From PWXP01 sp964487655 (GTDB lineage Bacteria > Planctomycetota > Planctomycetia > Pirellulales > Thermoguttaceae): a stretch of DNA of 20,581 nucleotides. The stretch covers positions 1 through 20,581 of the forward strand of contig CAZASB010000049.1 of NCBI GenBank assembly GCA_964487655.1, read 5' to 3'. Below the pieces are notes generated by a model that saw only the letters and a program-made list of their open reading frames with translations, was not told the origin of the DNA and made no database searches. Shown piece by piece: positions 8,194-16,188 of this stretch. Both the position numbers and the translations under genes were made by a program. Position 1 is the first letter of the stretch; each line of letters begins with the position of its first letter.

Positions 8194-8616
8194 ATGCGTT
8201 ATCCAGTTGTTCTCCACAAAGACTCTGCCAGCGACTATGGCGTCACAGTGCCGGACCTGCCAGGCTGCTTTAGTGCGGGGCGCACATTCGATGAGGCGAT
8301 GGATGCAGTTGCCGAGGCGATTGAGTGCCATCTGGAGGGTATGCTGTCGGATGGCGAGGCCGTTCCCGCCCCCAGCACGATCGAGCATCATCATGCGAAT
8401 CCCGACTACAGCGGCGGGGTGTGGGCGATCGTGACGGTAGACCTCGCCAGACTGTCCGGTAAGACTCGCAGGGTCAACGTCACATTGCCGGAGCGGATTC
8501 TGACCGTGATGGACAGGTATGCCCGCGACCATGGAGAGACCCGGTCAGGGCTGATTACGCACGCGACCATTGCGTATATCGCCTCACGCGAGGACATGGC
8601 AGCCCGCGCCCGCTAG
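8194..8616 (+). CDS. hicB: HicB-type antitoxin
   Basis: This 140-residue antitoxin should neutralise the HicA toxin encoded 7 bp upstream and repress the shared promoter. The N-terminal domain (about 1-55) has the HicB-like partial RNase H fold, with the hallmark YGVTVPDLPGC (15-25) and the following TFDEAMDAVAEAIECHL helix. A linker leads to a ribbon-helix-helix-like DNA-binding region (about 93-130) starting VNVTLPERI. GAGAAG at 8185-8190 is the ribosome-binding site and overlaps the hicA stop. The TAG stop (8614-8616) overlaps the stop of the opposing NagB-like gene within a shared CTAG. Confidence 0.92.
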   Translation: MRYPVVLHKDSASDYGVTVPDLPGCFSAGRTFDEAMDAVAEAIECHLEGMLSDGEAVPAPSTIEHHHANPDYSGGVWAIVTVDLARLSGKTRRVNVTLPERILTVMDRYARDHGETRSGLITHATIAYIASREDMAARAR

Positions 8617-9545
8617 TGCATTTCCGTGGCCGTACTGCCGATGCCGCCTCGGTAGAAGCTGAACTGCACGTTCGGATGATCGGCCAGCAACGACATGGGC
8701 ACGGAGCTGTCGGGAATCTGCTTGGAAATCATCAGCGTGGTCAGTCGCATACCAAACGGGTTGTCGTGATGACCGGGATGCCAGATGGACACCTTCTCCG
8801 ACTTCCACGTTTCGACCGGACCGACGGTGGCCGCGGTGCGAGGGACAAGCTGCACCTGCCCGCCGCCCGACGTGCGGGCGTTCTGGATGAGGGTCATTGG
8901 GTGAAGATCCGCGATGCGAGCGGCCAGTTTGCGGTACTCCTCCGGCGGCGGCGGCGAATCCTGGTACTGTCCCATGCGCCGCGGCGGGTCGTTGAATGCC
9001 CAGTGCTTCGTCTCACCCTGTCCACCCTGCATGACTAGGCAACGAATCTCGTCGTAACTGCGCGTGTAACCAGGAAAGTCGTCCATGGGGAAGCGGAGGT
9101 GCGCGTCGGGCATACGGAGCTTGGGGTCCATGCGGTCGAAGCACAGTTCCTTGCTCGCCTTGACGAACGACAGGGGATGTTCCGGCGAGACGGGCGAGCC
9201 ATCGTCATCGAACCACTCGTCCATGCCCCAGAAATGGGCGTCGCTCACGTTGAGTTCCAGTTCATTGACCAGACGAGCGACCAGCGGCAATTGCTCCGTC
9301 GGGCCGATCGGGCCGCAGATACCGGTCGGATTGTCCGCCGTCGACCGCTTCCACGCATGGATGTACTCGAGCGCCTCGGCCATGTAGAACTCTTCGAGCG
9401 TGTCGAAGATGACCACCTTGAAACCCGAACGCGACATCCCGGCAAGATCCTCGGCCGTAAGTCTTGCGGCGTCGTTGAGTATCTGCTCGTCGAGAGTCGT
9501 GTAATCCCACCAATCGTGTGCAACTTTACTGAGCGTGCGCGCCAT
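8613..9545 (-). CDS. Glucosamine-6-phosphate deaminase/isomerase-like protein (NagB family, altered active site)
   Basis: This 310-residue protein resembles NagB, which turns glucosamine-6-phosphate into fructose-6-phosphate and ammonia. Landmarks are FWGMDEW (105-111), matching the NagB MDEY motif with its catalytic Asp (D109), and GQGETKHWAFNDP (175-187), matching the NagB GVGxDGHIAFNEP motif. In that second motif His is kept (H181), but NagB Asp141 is replaced by Thr179 and Glu148 by Asp186. The phosphate loop TGGTP is replaced by GPIGPTEQ (78-85). The chemistry may therefore differ from NagB. GGAGA lies 7 nt before the ATG. It is the last gene of a probable pgi / PIG-L / NagB-like transcript, 47 bp behind the deacetylase gene, which suggests work on a deacetylated amino sugar. 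The family assignment is likely; the reaction is uncertain. Confidence 0.78.
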   Translation of the reverse strand: MARTLSKVAHDWWDYTTLDEQILNDAARLTAEDLAGMSRSGFKVVIFDTLEEFYMAEALEYIHAWKRSTADNPTGICGPIGPTEQLPLVARLVNELELNVSDAHFWGMDEWFDDDGSPVSPEHPLSFVKASKELCFDRMDPKLRMPDAHLRFPMDDFPGYTRSYDEIRCLVMQGGQGETKHWAFNDPPRRMGQYQDSPPPPEEYRKLAARIADLHPMTLIQNARTSGGGQVQLVPRTAATVGPVETWKSEKVSIWHPGHHDNPFGMRLTTLMISKQIPDSSVPMSLLADHPNVQFSFYRGGIGSTATEMH

Positions 9546-9592
9546 GTCTATTTCTCCAAGTTCGTGTTTGAGTAATTGGTTTTCATGGAATG

Positions 9593-10360
9593 CTAGACGA
9601 CTGTCCCGGCCTTGCCGAACAGTTCTTCCAACAGGTCGTTCCGCGGGTAGGCGTGGCCGCGGTGCTGGATGAACGCCTCGGCTGCCGCCATACCCACCTC
9701 TGCGCCTCGCATGGCCGCCGCGCGTTGCATCGAGTGTAAATACTCATCGTCGCCATGGTAGTCTCGGAGCCATTCGCGCTGGCTGGCGTGGCAAGCCAGC
9801 ATGTTCGTCTTCCGATCCAGCGCCACGGCGATATCGACGTAGGTCGTTGGCTTGACGATATTGCCGTAATGGTCGCGGGATTCGGGGGGGTCGCAGTAGT
9901 ACATGTGCGGCACCTTCGTCGCCGGACTCAATGGAAACTCCGATGCGTTCGGCGTTCCGAACATGAAGCTTGCTGACCGCCCTAAAAGCGACGACATCTC
10001 GTGATCCATCATGTAATCATGCCGCGGATGGATGAACACGAGGGAAGGCGTCACGCGTCGAAATAGATCGAACGACTTTTGGATGGTCTTCTGGTCGAAC
10101 ACCACCAGGCCGTCGCTTTCGCCCAGACAGTGGTAGGTGGCGCCGATCAGTTTGGCCGCTCGATCCGCCTCAACCGTTCGGATGCCGGCGATGGCCCACC
10201 GCGTTTCGGTCATGGTGCCGCAGTCGCCATTGGCAACCGTGCAAATGTGTACGTCCCAGCCGGCATCGACCAGACGAATGAGCGTGCCGCCGCAGTGGAA
10301 CTCGGCGTCGTCGGGATGGGCCATGAAGGCCAATGCGGTCTTGTTCTCGATATTGGACAT
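9593..10360 (-). CDS. PIG-L/LmbE-type zinc de-N-acetylase
   Basis: This 255-residue protein belongs to the PIG-L family, which removes N-acetyl groups from GlcNAc-containing molecules. The zinc motif AHPDDAE is at 14-20 (H15 and D18 as ligands, D17 as general base). The second motif HPRHDYMMDHE is at 111-121, with H120 the likely third ligand. There is no signal peptide, so it acts in the cytoplasm. It lies 35 bp after pgi and 47 bp before the NagB-like gene on the same strand. The three could convert an N-acetylated amino sugar to an amine and then to a hexose phosphate. A role in a low-molecular-weight thiol pathway is also possible, because BshB and MshB belong to this family, but no partner gene for that is present here. 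No strong ribosome-binding site precedes the ATG. Confidence 0.9.
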   Translation of the reverse strand: MSNIENKTALAFMAHPDDAEFHCGGTLIRLVDAGWDVHICTVANGDCGTMTETRWAIAGIRTVEADRAAKLIGATYHCLGESDGLVVFDQKTIQKSFDLFRRVTPSLVFIHPRHDYMMDHEMSSLLGRSASFMFGTPNASEFPLSPATKVPHMYYCDPPESRDHYGNIVKPTTYVDIAVALDRKTNMLACHASQREWLRDYHGDDEYLHSMQRAAAMRGAEVGMAAAEAFIQHRGHAYPRNDLLEELFGKAGTVV

Positions 10361-10395
10361 AGGATGGATCGCGGTTAAGAGGATGGAAAATGCGG

Positions 10396-11799
10396 CTACT
10401 TGCGCAGCAGCGCGTTCATGTTGTGTTTGTAAGCCTCCACGCCGGGCTGGCCATAGGGATTGATGCCGATCAGCCGCCCTTCGACCACCGTGGCGATCAT
10501 CAGCATCTGGAACAATTGGCCCAACGATGCCTCGTCGATTCGTGGCAGGCGAATTGTCGCCATCGGGCGGTGCGCGTCGAGATAGGCCCGATCGGTGCCT
10601 GCCTGGGCGGCCGCAAGAAATTCGGGCAAGCCGCGTCCGGCCAGCTCATTGAGTCGATCCTGGTCGTAATCGGACCGCTCCACCGTGACCGGTTCGCGCC
10701 GGCAAGCGTCGACCACGAGGTTTGTGATCAGCTTGTCGCGACTCCCTTCCTGGTGCTGCTGACCCCGGGAGTGGAGGTCGCGAGTATTGACCACTGTAAG
10801 CGGTGTCGGGCCCTGGCCATGCTTGCCGAGGCTCTCGGCCAGGAGTTGATCGTACCAAAGGCCCACGGCCTCCAAGCGGCTGCCCCAGGTGGAGAGCACG
10901 CGAATCATCGCGTTGCGCCGCGACTGCATCAGCCAGGATATGCCTGCGTAGTCCAGCGCCGGGTTCTCCAGCGGCGCCGACTGCCGAAACATTTCGTTCA
11001 TGGCCACGGCGCCTTCGACGAGCTTCTCGATATCCGCGCCCATGATGGTGGCAGGCAACAGTCCCACCGCGCTGAGGACGGAAAACCGTCCGCCAACGCC
11101 GTCCGGAATGGGATAGGACTCGGGCAGGCCCAGCGCCTCGGCGAGATCGCGGAGGCGGCCCGTCTCGCCCGTAATTGGAACAACGCGTTCGCGAACCTTC
11201 TTCATGTCTCCCTTGCAGCCCTTCTTCAGGGCGTCAAGGAAGACCCGGAAGGCGACGGCCGTTTCCAGGGTGCCGCCACTCTTGCTGATGACCACAATCC
11301 CCCAGTCGTCACTCTCCCCCAGCAGGTCCAAGAGGCCGCGAGTTGCGTCGTTGTCCAGGTTGTTGCCCTCGAAATAGATTCGGGGGTGGCCGCCGCGGGC
11401 GGCCCGTTCGAGTTCGTTATGGTACGGGTGGCAGCAAGCGTCAAACACCGCGCGGGCGCCCATGTACGAACCGCCAATACCAAGCACGACCACGCGATCG
11501 CACAGCCCGGCCAGCCGATTTCCCGTGGCGATAATCTGATTCAACCGCTCCCGATCTTCGTCGAGGAACTGGTTGGGCAGATCGAGGAAGGCGGCGTCCA
11601 ACGGTTGCTTCTCCGGCGGAATAGGCCCATGCATAACCCAAAGCCGGACATTATCCATAATCTCCTGCCGACAGGCCGTCAATCGCGGAGCAATGTACTT
11701 CAGATCGGCATCGACCAGGGCCGTCTGCCGGACGAACGCCGGGGCGTCACCGGGAATAATCAGGCGAGAATAATCGTAGGCGATGGGTGTAACGGACAT
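10396..11799 (-). CDS. pgi: Glucose-6-phosphate isomerase
   Basis: This 467-residue cytoplasmic enzyme interconverts glucose-6-phosphate and fructose-6-phosphate. Diagnostic parts are VVVLGIGGSYMGARA (103-117), the phosphate-binding SKSGGTLET (172-180), the family signature PDGVGGRFSVLS (232-243), the catalytic Glu in LLAESLGK (E322), the ring-opening His in DLHSRGQQ (H343), and a C-terminal GQPGVEAYKHN with the conserved Lys. It is shorter than the E. coli enzyme (about 550 residues), in the range of the shorter bacterial and archaeal Pgi forms. AAGGAG is 10 nt before the ATG. It is the first gene of a minus-strand unit with the PIG-L and NagB-like genes, and it is divergent from the phosphoglycerate mutase across a 557-bp gap that holds an inserted element. 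Confidence 0.96.
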   Translation of the reverse strand: MSVTPIAYDYSRLIIPGDAPAFVRQTALVDADLKYIAPRLTACRQEIMDNVRLWVMHGPIPPEKQPLDAAFLDLPNQFLDEDRERLNQIIATGNRLAGLCDRVVVLGIGGSYMGARAVFDACCHPYHNELERAARGGHPRIYFEGNNLDNDATRGLLDLLGESDDWGIVVISKSGGTLETAVAFRVFLDALKKGCKGDMKKVRERVVPITGETGRLRDLAEALGLPESYPIPDGVGGRFSVLSAVGLLPATIMGADIEKLVEGAVAMNEMFRQSAPLENPALDYAGISWLMQSRRNAMIRVLSTWGSRLEAVGLWYDQLLAESLGKHGQGPTPLTVVNTRDLHSRGQQHQEGSRDKLITNLVVDACRREPVTVERSDYDQDRLNELAGRGLPEFLAAAQAGTDRAYLDAHRPMATIRLPRIDEASLGQLFQMLMIATVVEGRLIGINPYGQPGVEAYKHNMNALLRK

Positions 11800-11899
11800 G
11801 CCGCATTCGCTCCTTCTTGAGGCAACTAGCTACACGGCGAAGTATCGCAAGTTTCCCGGTATCTGACTAGGGCCCCAGAATGATCGGCCAAAGCCCCCG

Positions 11900-12241
11900 C
11901 TATTGGAGCCAGTGTTCCGCTGGCCCGGATTATTCACGATAGGTAGGGTGGGTCAAACAAGCCGCTTCTCTGGTGGGTCATCGGTCGCTAGTGCCGGCGT
12001 CTTTCCAGGCGGGCGGCCATAAATCAGCCCGGTTGCGGCTTGTGCGGACCCACCAAGGATTGACGCGACCTCTACCCACCCTACGTATATGAATAATCCG
12101 GGCTGGTTTAGTCAGGAACTCGTCGATCGAAATTCCCTGGGCGCCGACCAGCAGCCGCCGGGTAACCGGGAAACGGGAGGCAAGCAGTTCGATCCCGGGC
12201 GTCGTTACGCGTCGCCGCCCTGACTTGACCTCAATAGCTTC
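11900..12241 (-). pseudogene. Remnant of a DUF4143-type ATPase C-terminus, interrupted by a palindromic element
   Basis: On the minus strand, 12241 to about 12103 encodes EAIEVKSGRRR, then TPGIELLASRFPVTRRLLVG, then AQGISIDEFLTKPA. This matches the EVKSG and fxxrFP...lLVGxxGIxxEEFL pattern at the C-terminus of DUF4143-type AAA ATPases. The ATPase body is missing upstream: only about 48 codons remain before unrelated sequence near the phosphoglycerate mutase start. The frame is broken by the element at 11924-12102. If that element and one CTGG copy are removed, the frame runs LTKPAEHWLQ and stops at TAG (11902-11900), a natural-looking end. The family call rests on recognised motifs only. Confidence 0.65.
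11924..12102. mobile_element. Small inverted-repeat (MITE-like) element with CTGG flanks
   Basis: The ends are inverted copies: CCCGGATTATTCA at 11924-11936 and its reverse complement at 12090-12102. An 11-nt arm GTAGGGTGGGT follows on each side (11943-11953, and inverted at 12074-12084). Nested inner arms include CAAGCCGC (11958-11965) against GCGGCTTG (12035-12042), and TGGTGGGTC (11971-11979) against GACCCACCA (12046-12054). The 179-bp unit is flanked by CTGG on both sides (11920-11923 and 12103-12106). It encodes nothing recognisable. Its removal restores a plausible stop codon to the ATPase remnant it interrupts. A non-autonomous transposable or REP-like element is inferred. The other parts of the 11800-12356 gap (11800-11899 and 12242-12356) show no feature beyond the gene leaders. 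Confidence 0.7.
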
Positions 12242-12356
12242 TTCCGATACCGGCGCCAAACGCTTCTCGCAACGGCCACTCCTTGCCGGGAGGGGCGATT
12301 CTGCTGTAATGGAGGTCTTCCACTGCCATTCTCCATTTCCTCTAAAGGATATTGCC

Positions 12357-13562
12357 ATGGATATTCAACAACTCGTGCGTGGGCTGAAATCGAAGAGCGA
12401 CTCGAAGATCGTCCTTCTGGTAGCCGATGGGCTGGGCGGCCTACCCCTTGAACCGGGGGGCGGTACGGAACTCGAAGTCGCCAAGACGCCGAATCTCGAC
12501 GCACTCGCTAGGCGAAGCGCCCTGGGAATGATGTACCCAATTGCGCCAGGCATCACCCCTGGCAGCGGGCCCGGACACCTCGGACTGTTCGGCTACGACC
12601 CGGTGAAGTACCTGATCGGCCGCGGCGCCCTCGAGGCGACCGGCGTCGGGTTCAAGCTGGAGGCCAATGACGTGGCCATTCGCTGCAACTTCTGCACGCT
12701 CGACGCGACCGGCAACATTACCGACCGCCGCGCCGGGCGCATTCCCACCGACCAGAGCGCGCCGCTGGCCAAAAAGCTCCGTGCGGTGAAGATTCCAGGC
12801 ATCGAGGTGTTTGTCGAACCGGTTCAGGAGCATCGGCTCGTCGTCGTCCTCCGCGGCGAGGGTCTTGGCGGCAACGTGGCCGACACCGATCCGCAAAAGA
12901 CGGGCGTTCCGCCCCTAACGCCGAAGGCGGCCGACGCGGAGAGCGAGAAGACGGCCCAGGTTGCCCAGGAGTTCGTCGCCCAGGCCATGAAGATACTGGC
13001 CGGTGAATCCAAGGCGAATGGACTCACCATGCGAGGATTCTCCACGAAGCCCGGCTTGGCCACCTACGAAGAGATGTACGGGTTGAAGGCGGCCGCCATC
13101 GCCGTCTACCCAATGTACAAAGGTCTCGCCCAACTGGTGGGCATGGATGTGGTGGGCCAGCCCAAGTCACTCGACGAGGAAATCGACGTGCTTGAGGCCG
13201 CCTGGAACGACTACGACTTCTTCTTCGTCCACTTCAAGTACACCGACAGCCGCGGCGAGGACGGCAACTTCGACGCCAAGGTCAAGGCAACCGAGGATTT
13301 CGACCGGATCGTGCCGCGAGTCGAGGCCCTCGGGCCTGCCGTGATAGCCGTCACGGGCGATCACAGTACCCCGGCCAAACTGTCCGGGCATAGCTGGCAC
13401 GCCGTACCCGTGCTCATCGCTTCGGACACCTGCCGGTTCGACCACTGCCAGGCGTTCAGCGAGCGCGAGGCCCGCACGGGTGAACTCGGTCATTTCCAGG
13501 CGGTCTATCTTATGCCCCTGCTAATGGCCCACGCCGGCAAGCTGGAGAAGTTTGGCGCGTAA
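12357..13562 (+). CDS. apgM: 2,3-bisphosphoglycerate-independent phosphoglycerate mutase, archaeal type
   Basis: This cytoplasmic enzyme interconverts 3- and 2-phosphoglycerate in lower glycolysis and gluconeogenesis. The 401-residue length suits the archaeal-type (ApgM) branch of the alkaline phosphatase superfamily, not the roughly 510-residue bacterial GpmI. Visible motifs are LLVADGLGG with metal ligand D24, TPNLDALA (44-51), PGSGPGHLGLFGYDP with the likely nucleophile S70, VHFKYTDSRGEDG with metal-site Asp, and TGDHSTPAKLSGHSWHAVPV with metal-binding Asp and His. AAAGGA at 12344-12349 lies 7 nt before the ATG at 12357, which is preferred to the in-frame start at 12225 inside the ATPase remnant. 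It diverges from pgi and no gene follows it closely, so it is probably transcribed alone. Confidence 0.93.
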   Translation: MDIQQLVRGLKSKSDSKIVLLVADGLGGLPLEPGGGTELEVAKTPNLDALARRSALGMMYPIAPGITPGSGPGHLGLFGYDPVKYLIGRGALEATGVGFKLEANDVAIRCNFCTLDATGNITDRRAGRIPTDQSAPLAKKLRAVKIPGIEVFVEPVQEHRLVVVLRGEGLGGNVADTDPQKTGVPPLTPKAADAESEKTAQVAQEFVAQAMKILAGESKANGLTMRGFSTKPGLATYEEMYGLKAAAIAVYPMYKGLAQLVGMDVVGQPKSLDEEIDVLEAAWNDYDFFFVHFKYTDSRGEDGNFDAKVKATEDFDRIVPRVEALGPAVIAVTGDHSTPAKLSGHSWHAVPVLIASDTCRFDHCQAFSEREARTGELGHFQAVYLMPLLMAHAGKLEKFGA

Positions 13563-13670
13563 GCTGTCCCTCCCTGTCGTCTTCCCACCGGCCCCGTGCC
13601 GATGGGCGCGCCGAGCAAACCGGCCATACATTGCCGCCAAGGGCGGCCAACTCGCCAGCCCAGGGCTTCG

Positions 13671-13865
13671 CCCTTGTTGTTGTTACACAAGTTGAAGTCG
13701 TGAGGAAGGCCACCGTGCGGGCTTGTCCCGCCGGAGCCATGGTCAGTCAGCTATACGAGCACGATCCACCCGATCATCCCCCCTGCGTATCGCTTGTAGC
13801 CCACTGACCACCGCTCCGGCGGGGCAAGCTCGCACGGTGGCGGTCGCCACTTATGTACAACAACG
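13671..13865. mobile_element. Palindromic element with long inner inverted arms and 9-bp flanking repeats
   Basis: Inner arms 13709-13747 and 13803-13841 are inverted copies matching at 35 of 39 positions, around a 55-nt centre. Outer arms also match: TTGTTGTTACACAAGT (13677-13692) against the reverse complement of ACTTATGTACAACAA (13849-13863), with one gap and one mismatch. AGGGCTTCG occurs directly on both sides (13662-13670 and 13866-13874), as a target-site duplication would. However, the left copy is also part of a small palindrome, AGGGC-TTC-GCCCT. No protein is recognised. In the rest of the 13563-13978 gap, a GCCGCC-AAG-GGCGGC hairpin lies at 13633-13647, possibly ending the phosphoglycerate mutase transcript, but it has no T-run. 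Nothing else is seen there. Confidence 0.65.
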
Positions 13866-13978
13866 AGGGCTTCGTGGGTGGGACGAGCCCGCACGTGACT
13901 GTTTTCGCAAGCGTGCCAGAAATTCTTGTCACATGCGGGGACTAGTCACGCCGCTTGGTTTTCCATATCTTAACTCCC

Positions 13979-14791
13979 ATGGGATACTGGAATGAAAGAG
14001 TTGTCTTGGTCACCGGCGGCACAAGCGGGCTGGGACGGATTATTGCCGAGGCATTCGCCCGGGCAGGCGCCCGGCTGGTCGTTGCCGGCCTGGAGCCCGA
14101 GGGGGTGGTGGAGACGGTCGAGCAAATGACCGCCGCTGGGTTCGATGTGTTCGGGGTTCCCGTCAACATTACGCGGCAGGAGGACGTCGACTGCTTGTTC
14201 GACGACACGATCAAGCGTTTCGGCCGGCTGGACGCGTTGGTCAACAATGCCGGCCGCTCCATGCGAGGCAAGGTATTGGACACCACCGTGGAGCAGTTCC
14301 AGGCACTCTGGGATTTGAACGTGCTGGCCATGATCCGTTGCACGCGCGCCGCGGCGCCCCACCTACTGCTCGAGCGCGGTCACGTCGTGAATATCGGCTC
14401 GCTGGCGGCGAAGGCGGCGGCGAGATATGTTGGCGCTTATCCTGTCACCAAGCACGCGGTCGCGGCCTACTCGCAGCAGTTGCGACTGGAACTGGGCGAA
14501 GACGGGCTTCATGTGCTGCTGGTGTGTCCCGGTCCCATCGCGAGACCGGGCGACCGACTGTACCACCTGGAGGGCGAAGACGGCGTTCCGGAGGCCGCCC
14601 GAGGGCCCGGGGCAGGCGTGAAGGTCCGCCGGATCGATCCGGAGTGGCTTGCCCGGCGAATCGTCCGCGCGTGCGAAAAGCGACAACTGGAGCTTGTCGT
14701 GCCGGCCAAGGCGAGGATACTGTTCGCGCTGGCCCAGCTTTGGCCCAGCCTGGGCGACTGGCTGGTCTTGAAGAATATGCGAAGTGATTGA
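13979..14791 (+). CDS. Short-chain dehydrogenase/reductase (SDR family)
   Basis: This 270-residue protein is a classical SDR, an NAD(P)-dependent oxidoreductase. It has the cofactor motif TGGTSGLG (12-19), NNAG (89-92), and the catalytic Ser141, Tyr154 and Lys158 (YPVTK). The CPGPI segment after the catalytic helix is typical. The C-terminal stretch, about 230-270, is basic and hydrophobic (ending in FALAQLWPSLGDWLVLKNMR) and may touch the membrane, as seen in DHRS7-like or DltE-like SDRs. The ATG at 13979 was chosen. An in-frame TTG at 13955 would add eight residues, and neither start has a strong ribosome-binding site. It is 115 bp ahead of aroB on the same strand, without evidence of a shared pathway. 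The substrate is unknown. Confidence 0.9.
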   Translation: MGYWNERVVLVTGGTSGLGRIIAEAFARAGARLVVAGLEPEGVVETVEQMTAAGFDVFGVPVNITRQEDVDCLFDDTIKRFGRLDALVNNAGRSMRGKVLDTTVEQFQALWDLNVLAMIRCTRAAAPHLLLERGHVVNIGSLAAKAAARYVGAYPVTKHAVAAYSQQLRLELGEDGLHVLLVCPGPIARPGDRLYHLEGEDGVPEAARGPGAGVKVRRIDPEWLARRIVRACEKRQLELVVPAKARILFALAQLWPSLGDWLVLKNMRSD

Positions 14792-14906
14792 TGGGCACTC
14801 TCCCTGATTGGAGCACGTCTCATGACAAGACAACGTGGGACAAGAGTCCCGCCGTCATTAAGCAACTCGTCGAAACAACCGTTTGAGAAGGGAATAGGGA
14901 CACCGC

Positions 14907-15998
14907 GTGACCGCCAACCTGCAAACCATCCACGTTCGTCTTGCCGAGCGAAGCTACGACATCCGCATTGGCACGGGAAACCTCGGCGGTGTGGGAGAGT
15001 TCCTAGCCGGCTTGGATAAGACGTCACATGTCGTGCTTATCACGGACGAGAATGTGCGCGCGCCGCACGCTGAAACGGTTGCGGCAAGCCTGACGGACGC
15101 CGGGGTCGAGGTCGATATGATCGTGGTCGATCCGGGCGAGGCCAGTAAGTCGGTCGACATGGCCGCCGGCCTGTGGGACGGATTGTTGGAGGTGGGCGCG
15201 GACCGCAAGAGCCTGGTTGTGGCCGTCGGCGGTGGCGTGGTGGGCGATCTGGCCGGCTTCATTGCCGCCACCTTCACGCGAGGCGTGCGATTCTTCCAAG
15301 TTCCCACGACCGTGCTGGCTCAGGTCGATAGTTCGGTGGGCGGGAAGGTAGGCATCAACCTTCCGAAGGCAAAGAACATGGTCGGCGCGTTCAAGCAGCC
15401 GGTGGGCGTGCTCATTGACACGGCCACGCTCAATACGCTGCCAGACCGCGAGTATCGCGCCGGTTTGGCTGAGGTGGTCAAGTACGGCGTGATTCTCGAC
15501 GCCGACTTCTTTGCCGAACTGGAGGCCAATGCCGACGCCATCAACCGGCACGATCCCGACGTGCTCGTTCGCGTGATTGCCCGATGCTGTCAATTGAAGG
15601 CCGATGTGGTGGAGCAAGACGAGTTTGAAACGACCGGCGTACGCGCCATGCTCAACTATGGTCATACCTTTGCCCATGCGTTCGAGGCGTTGAGCGGCTA
15701 CGGAGAAATCCTGCACGGCGAGGCGGTGGCCATGGGCATGTTGCTCGCCTCGCGCCTGGCGGAGCGACTGGGGCGGATCGACGCCGAAGTGACCGCTCGC
15801 CAGCGGTGCCTCTTGAAGCGGTTGAGCGTGCCGATTGAGCCCCCTTCGCTCGATCCCGATCGTATTCTGGAAACCATGATGCACGACAAAAAGGTCGAGC
15901 ACGGCCGGCTCCGGTTCGTCCTGCCCAGCCGGCTGGGTCGCGTGGAACTGGTTAGCGACGTACCCGAAGAGCACGTTCGCGCGGCGATCGTGTCGTAG
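14907..15998 (+). CDS. aroB: 3-dehydroquinate synthase
   Basis: This 363-residue cytoplasmic enzyme catalyses the second step of the shikimate pathway, turning DAHP into 3-dehydroquinate using NAD and a divalent metal. The NAD-binding segment is VGGGVVGDLAGFIAATFTRG (107-126). It is followed by QVPTTVLAQVDSSVGGK (131-147) and the substrate-binding KNMVGAF (156-162). The metal ligands are E189 (GLAEVVKYG), H253 (NYGHTFAHA) and H270 (LHGEAVA). The length is normal. The GTG start at 14907 has AGGGA 6 nt upstream (14896-14900). No other shikimate gene lies in the window. The 508-bp element begins 13 bp after its stop, inside the downstream gap. Confidence 0.97.
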   Translation: MTANLQTIHVRLAERSYDIRIGTGNLGGVGEFLAGLDKTSHVVLITDENVRAPHAETVAASLTDAGVEVDMIVVDPGEASKSVDMAAGLWDGLLEVGADRKSLVVAVGGGVVGDLAGFIAATFTRGVRFFQVPTTVLAQVDSSVGGKVGINLPKAKNMVGAFKQPVGVLIDTATLNTLPDREYRAGLAEVVKYGVILDADFFAELEANADAINRHDPDVLVRVIARCCQLKADVVEQDEFETTGVRAMLNYGHTFAHAFEALSGYGEILHGEAVAMGMLLASRLAERLGRIDAEVTARQRCLLKRLSVPIEPPSLDPDRILETMMHDKKVEHGRLRFVLPSRLGRVELVSDVPEEHVRAAIVS

Positions 15999-16099
15999 GT
16001 TCCCTTCTTGGTGTGCGGCAAGACTTTCTGACGAATGGGCGAACCGGACGGCTTGCGCCGTGCCGCTACACGTTCCCTTTCGGCGAGCGATAGCAAATA

Positions 16100-16162
16100 G
16101 TCGCTCGACTCTCCGAGTCGAGTTCATGTCTGGGAGGTTCACGACTCGGAGAGTCGTGCGAC
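16100..16162. repeat. Inverted repeat of two self-complementary hairpins
   Basis: 16100-16120 and 16142-16162 are inverted copies matching at 20 of 21 positions. Each arm also folds on itself: CTCGACTC-TCC-GAGTCGAG (16104-16122) and ACGACTC-GGA-GAGTCGT (16141-16157). The alternating structures could form one long hairpin or two short ones. Confidence 0.85.
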
Positions 16163-16188
16163 GATTCACGGACAAGAAGCGGAAGGGC

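Noticed and set aside
10390..11820. 476-residue plus-strand open frame opposite pgi
   Set aside because: The minus strand encodes an unmistakable Pgi; the plus-strand product has no domain and no ribosome-binding site.
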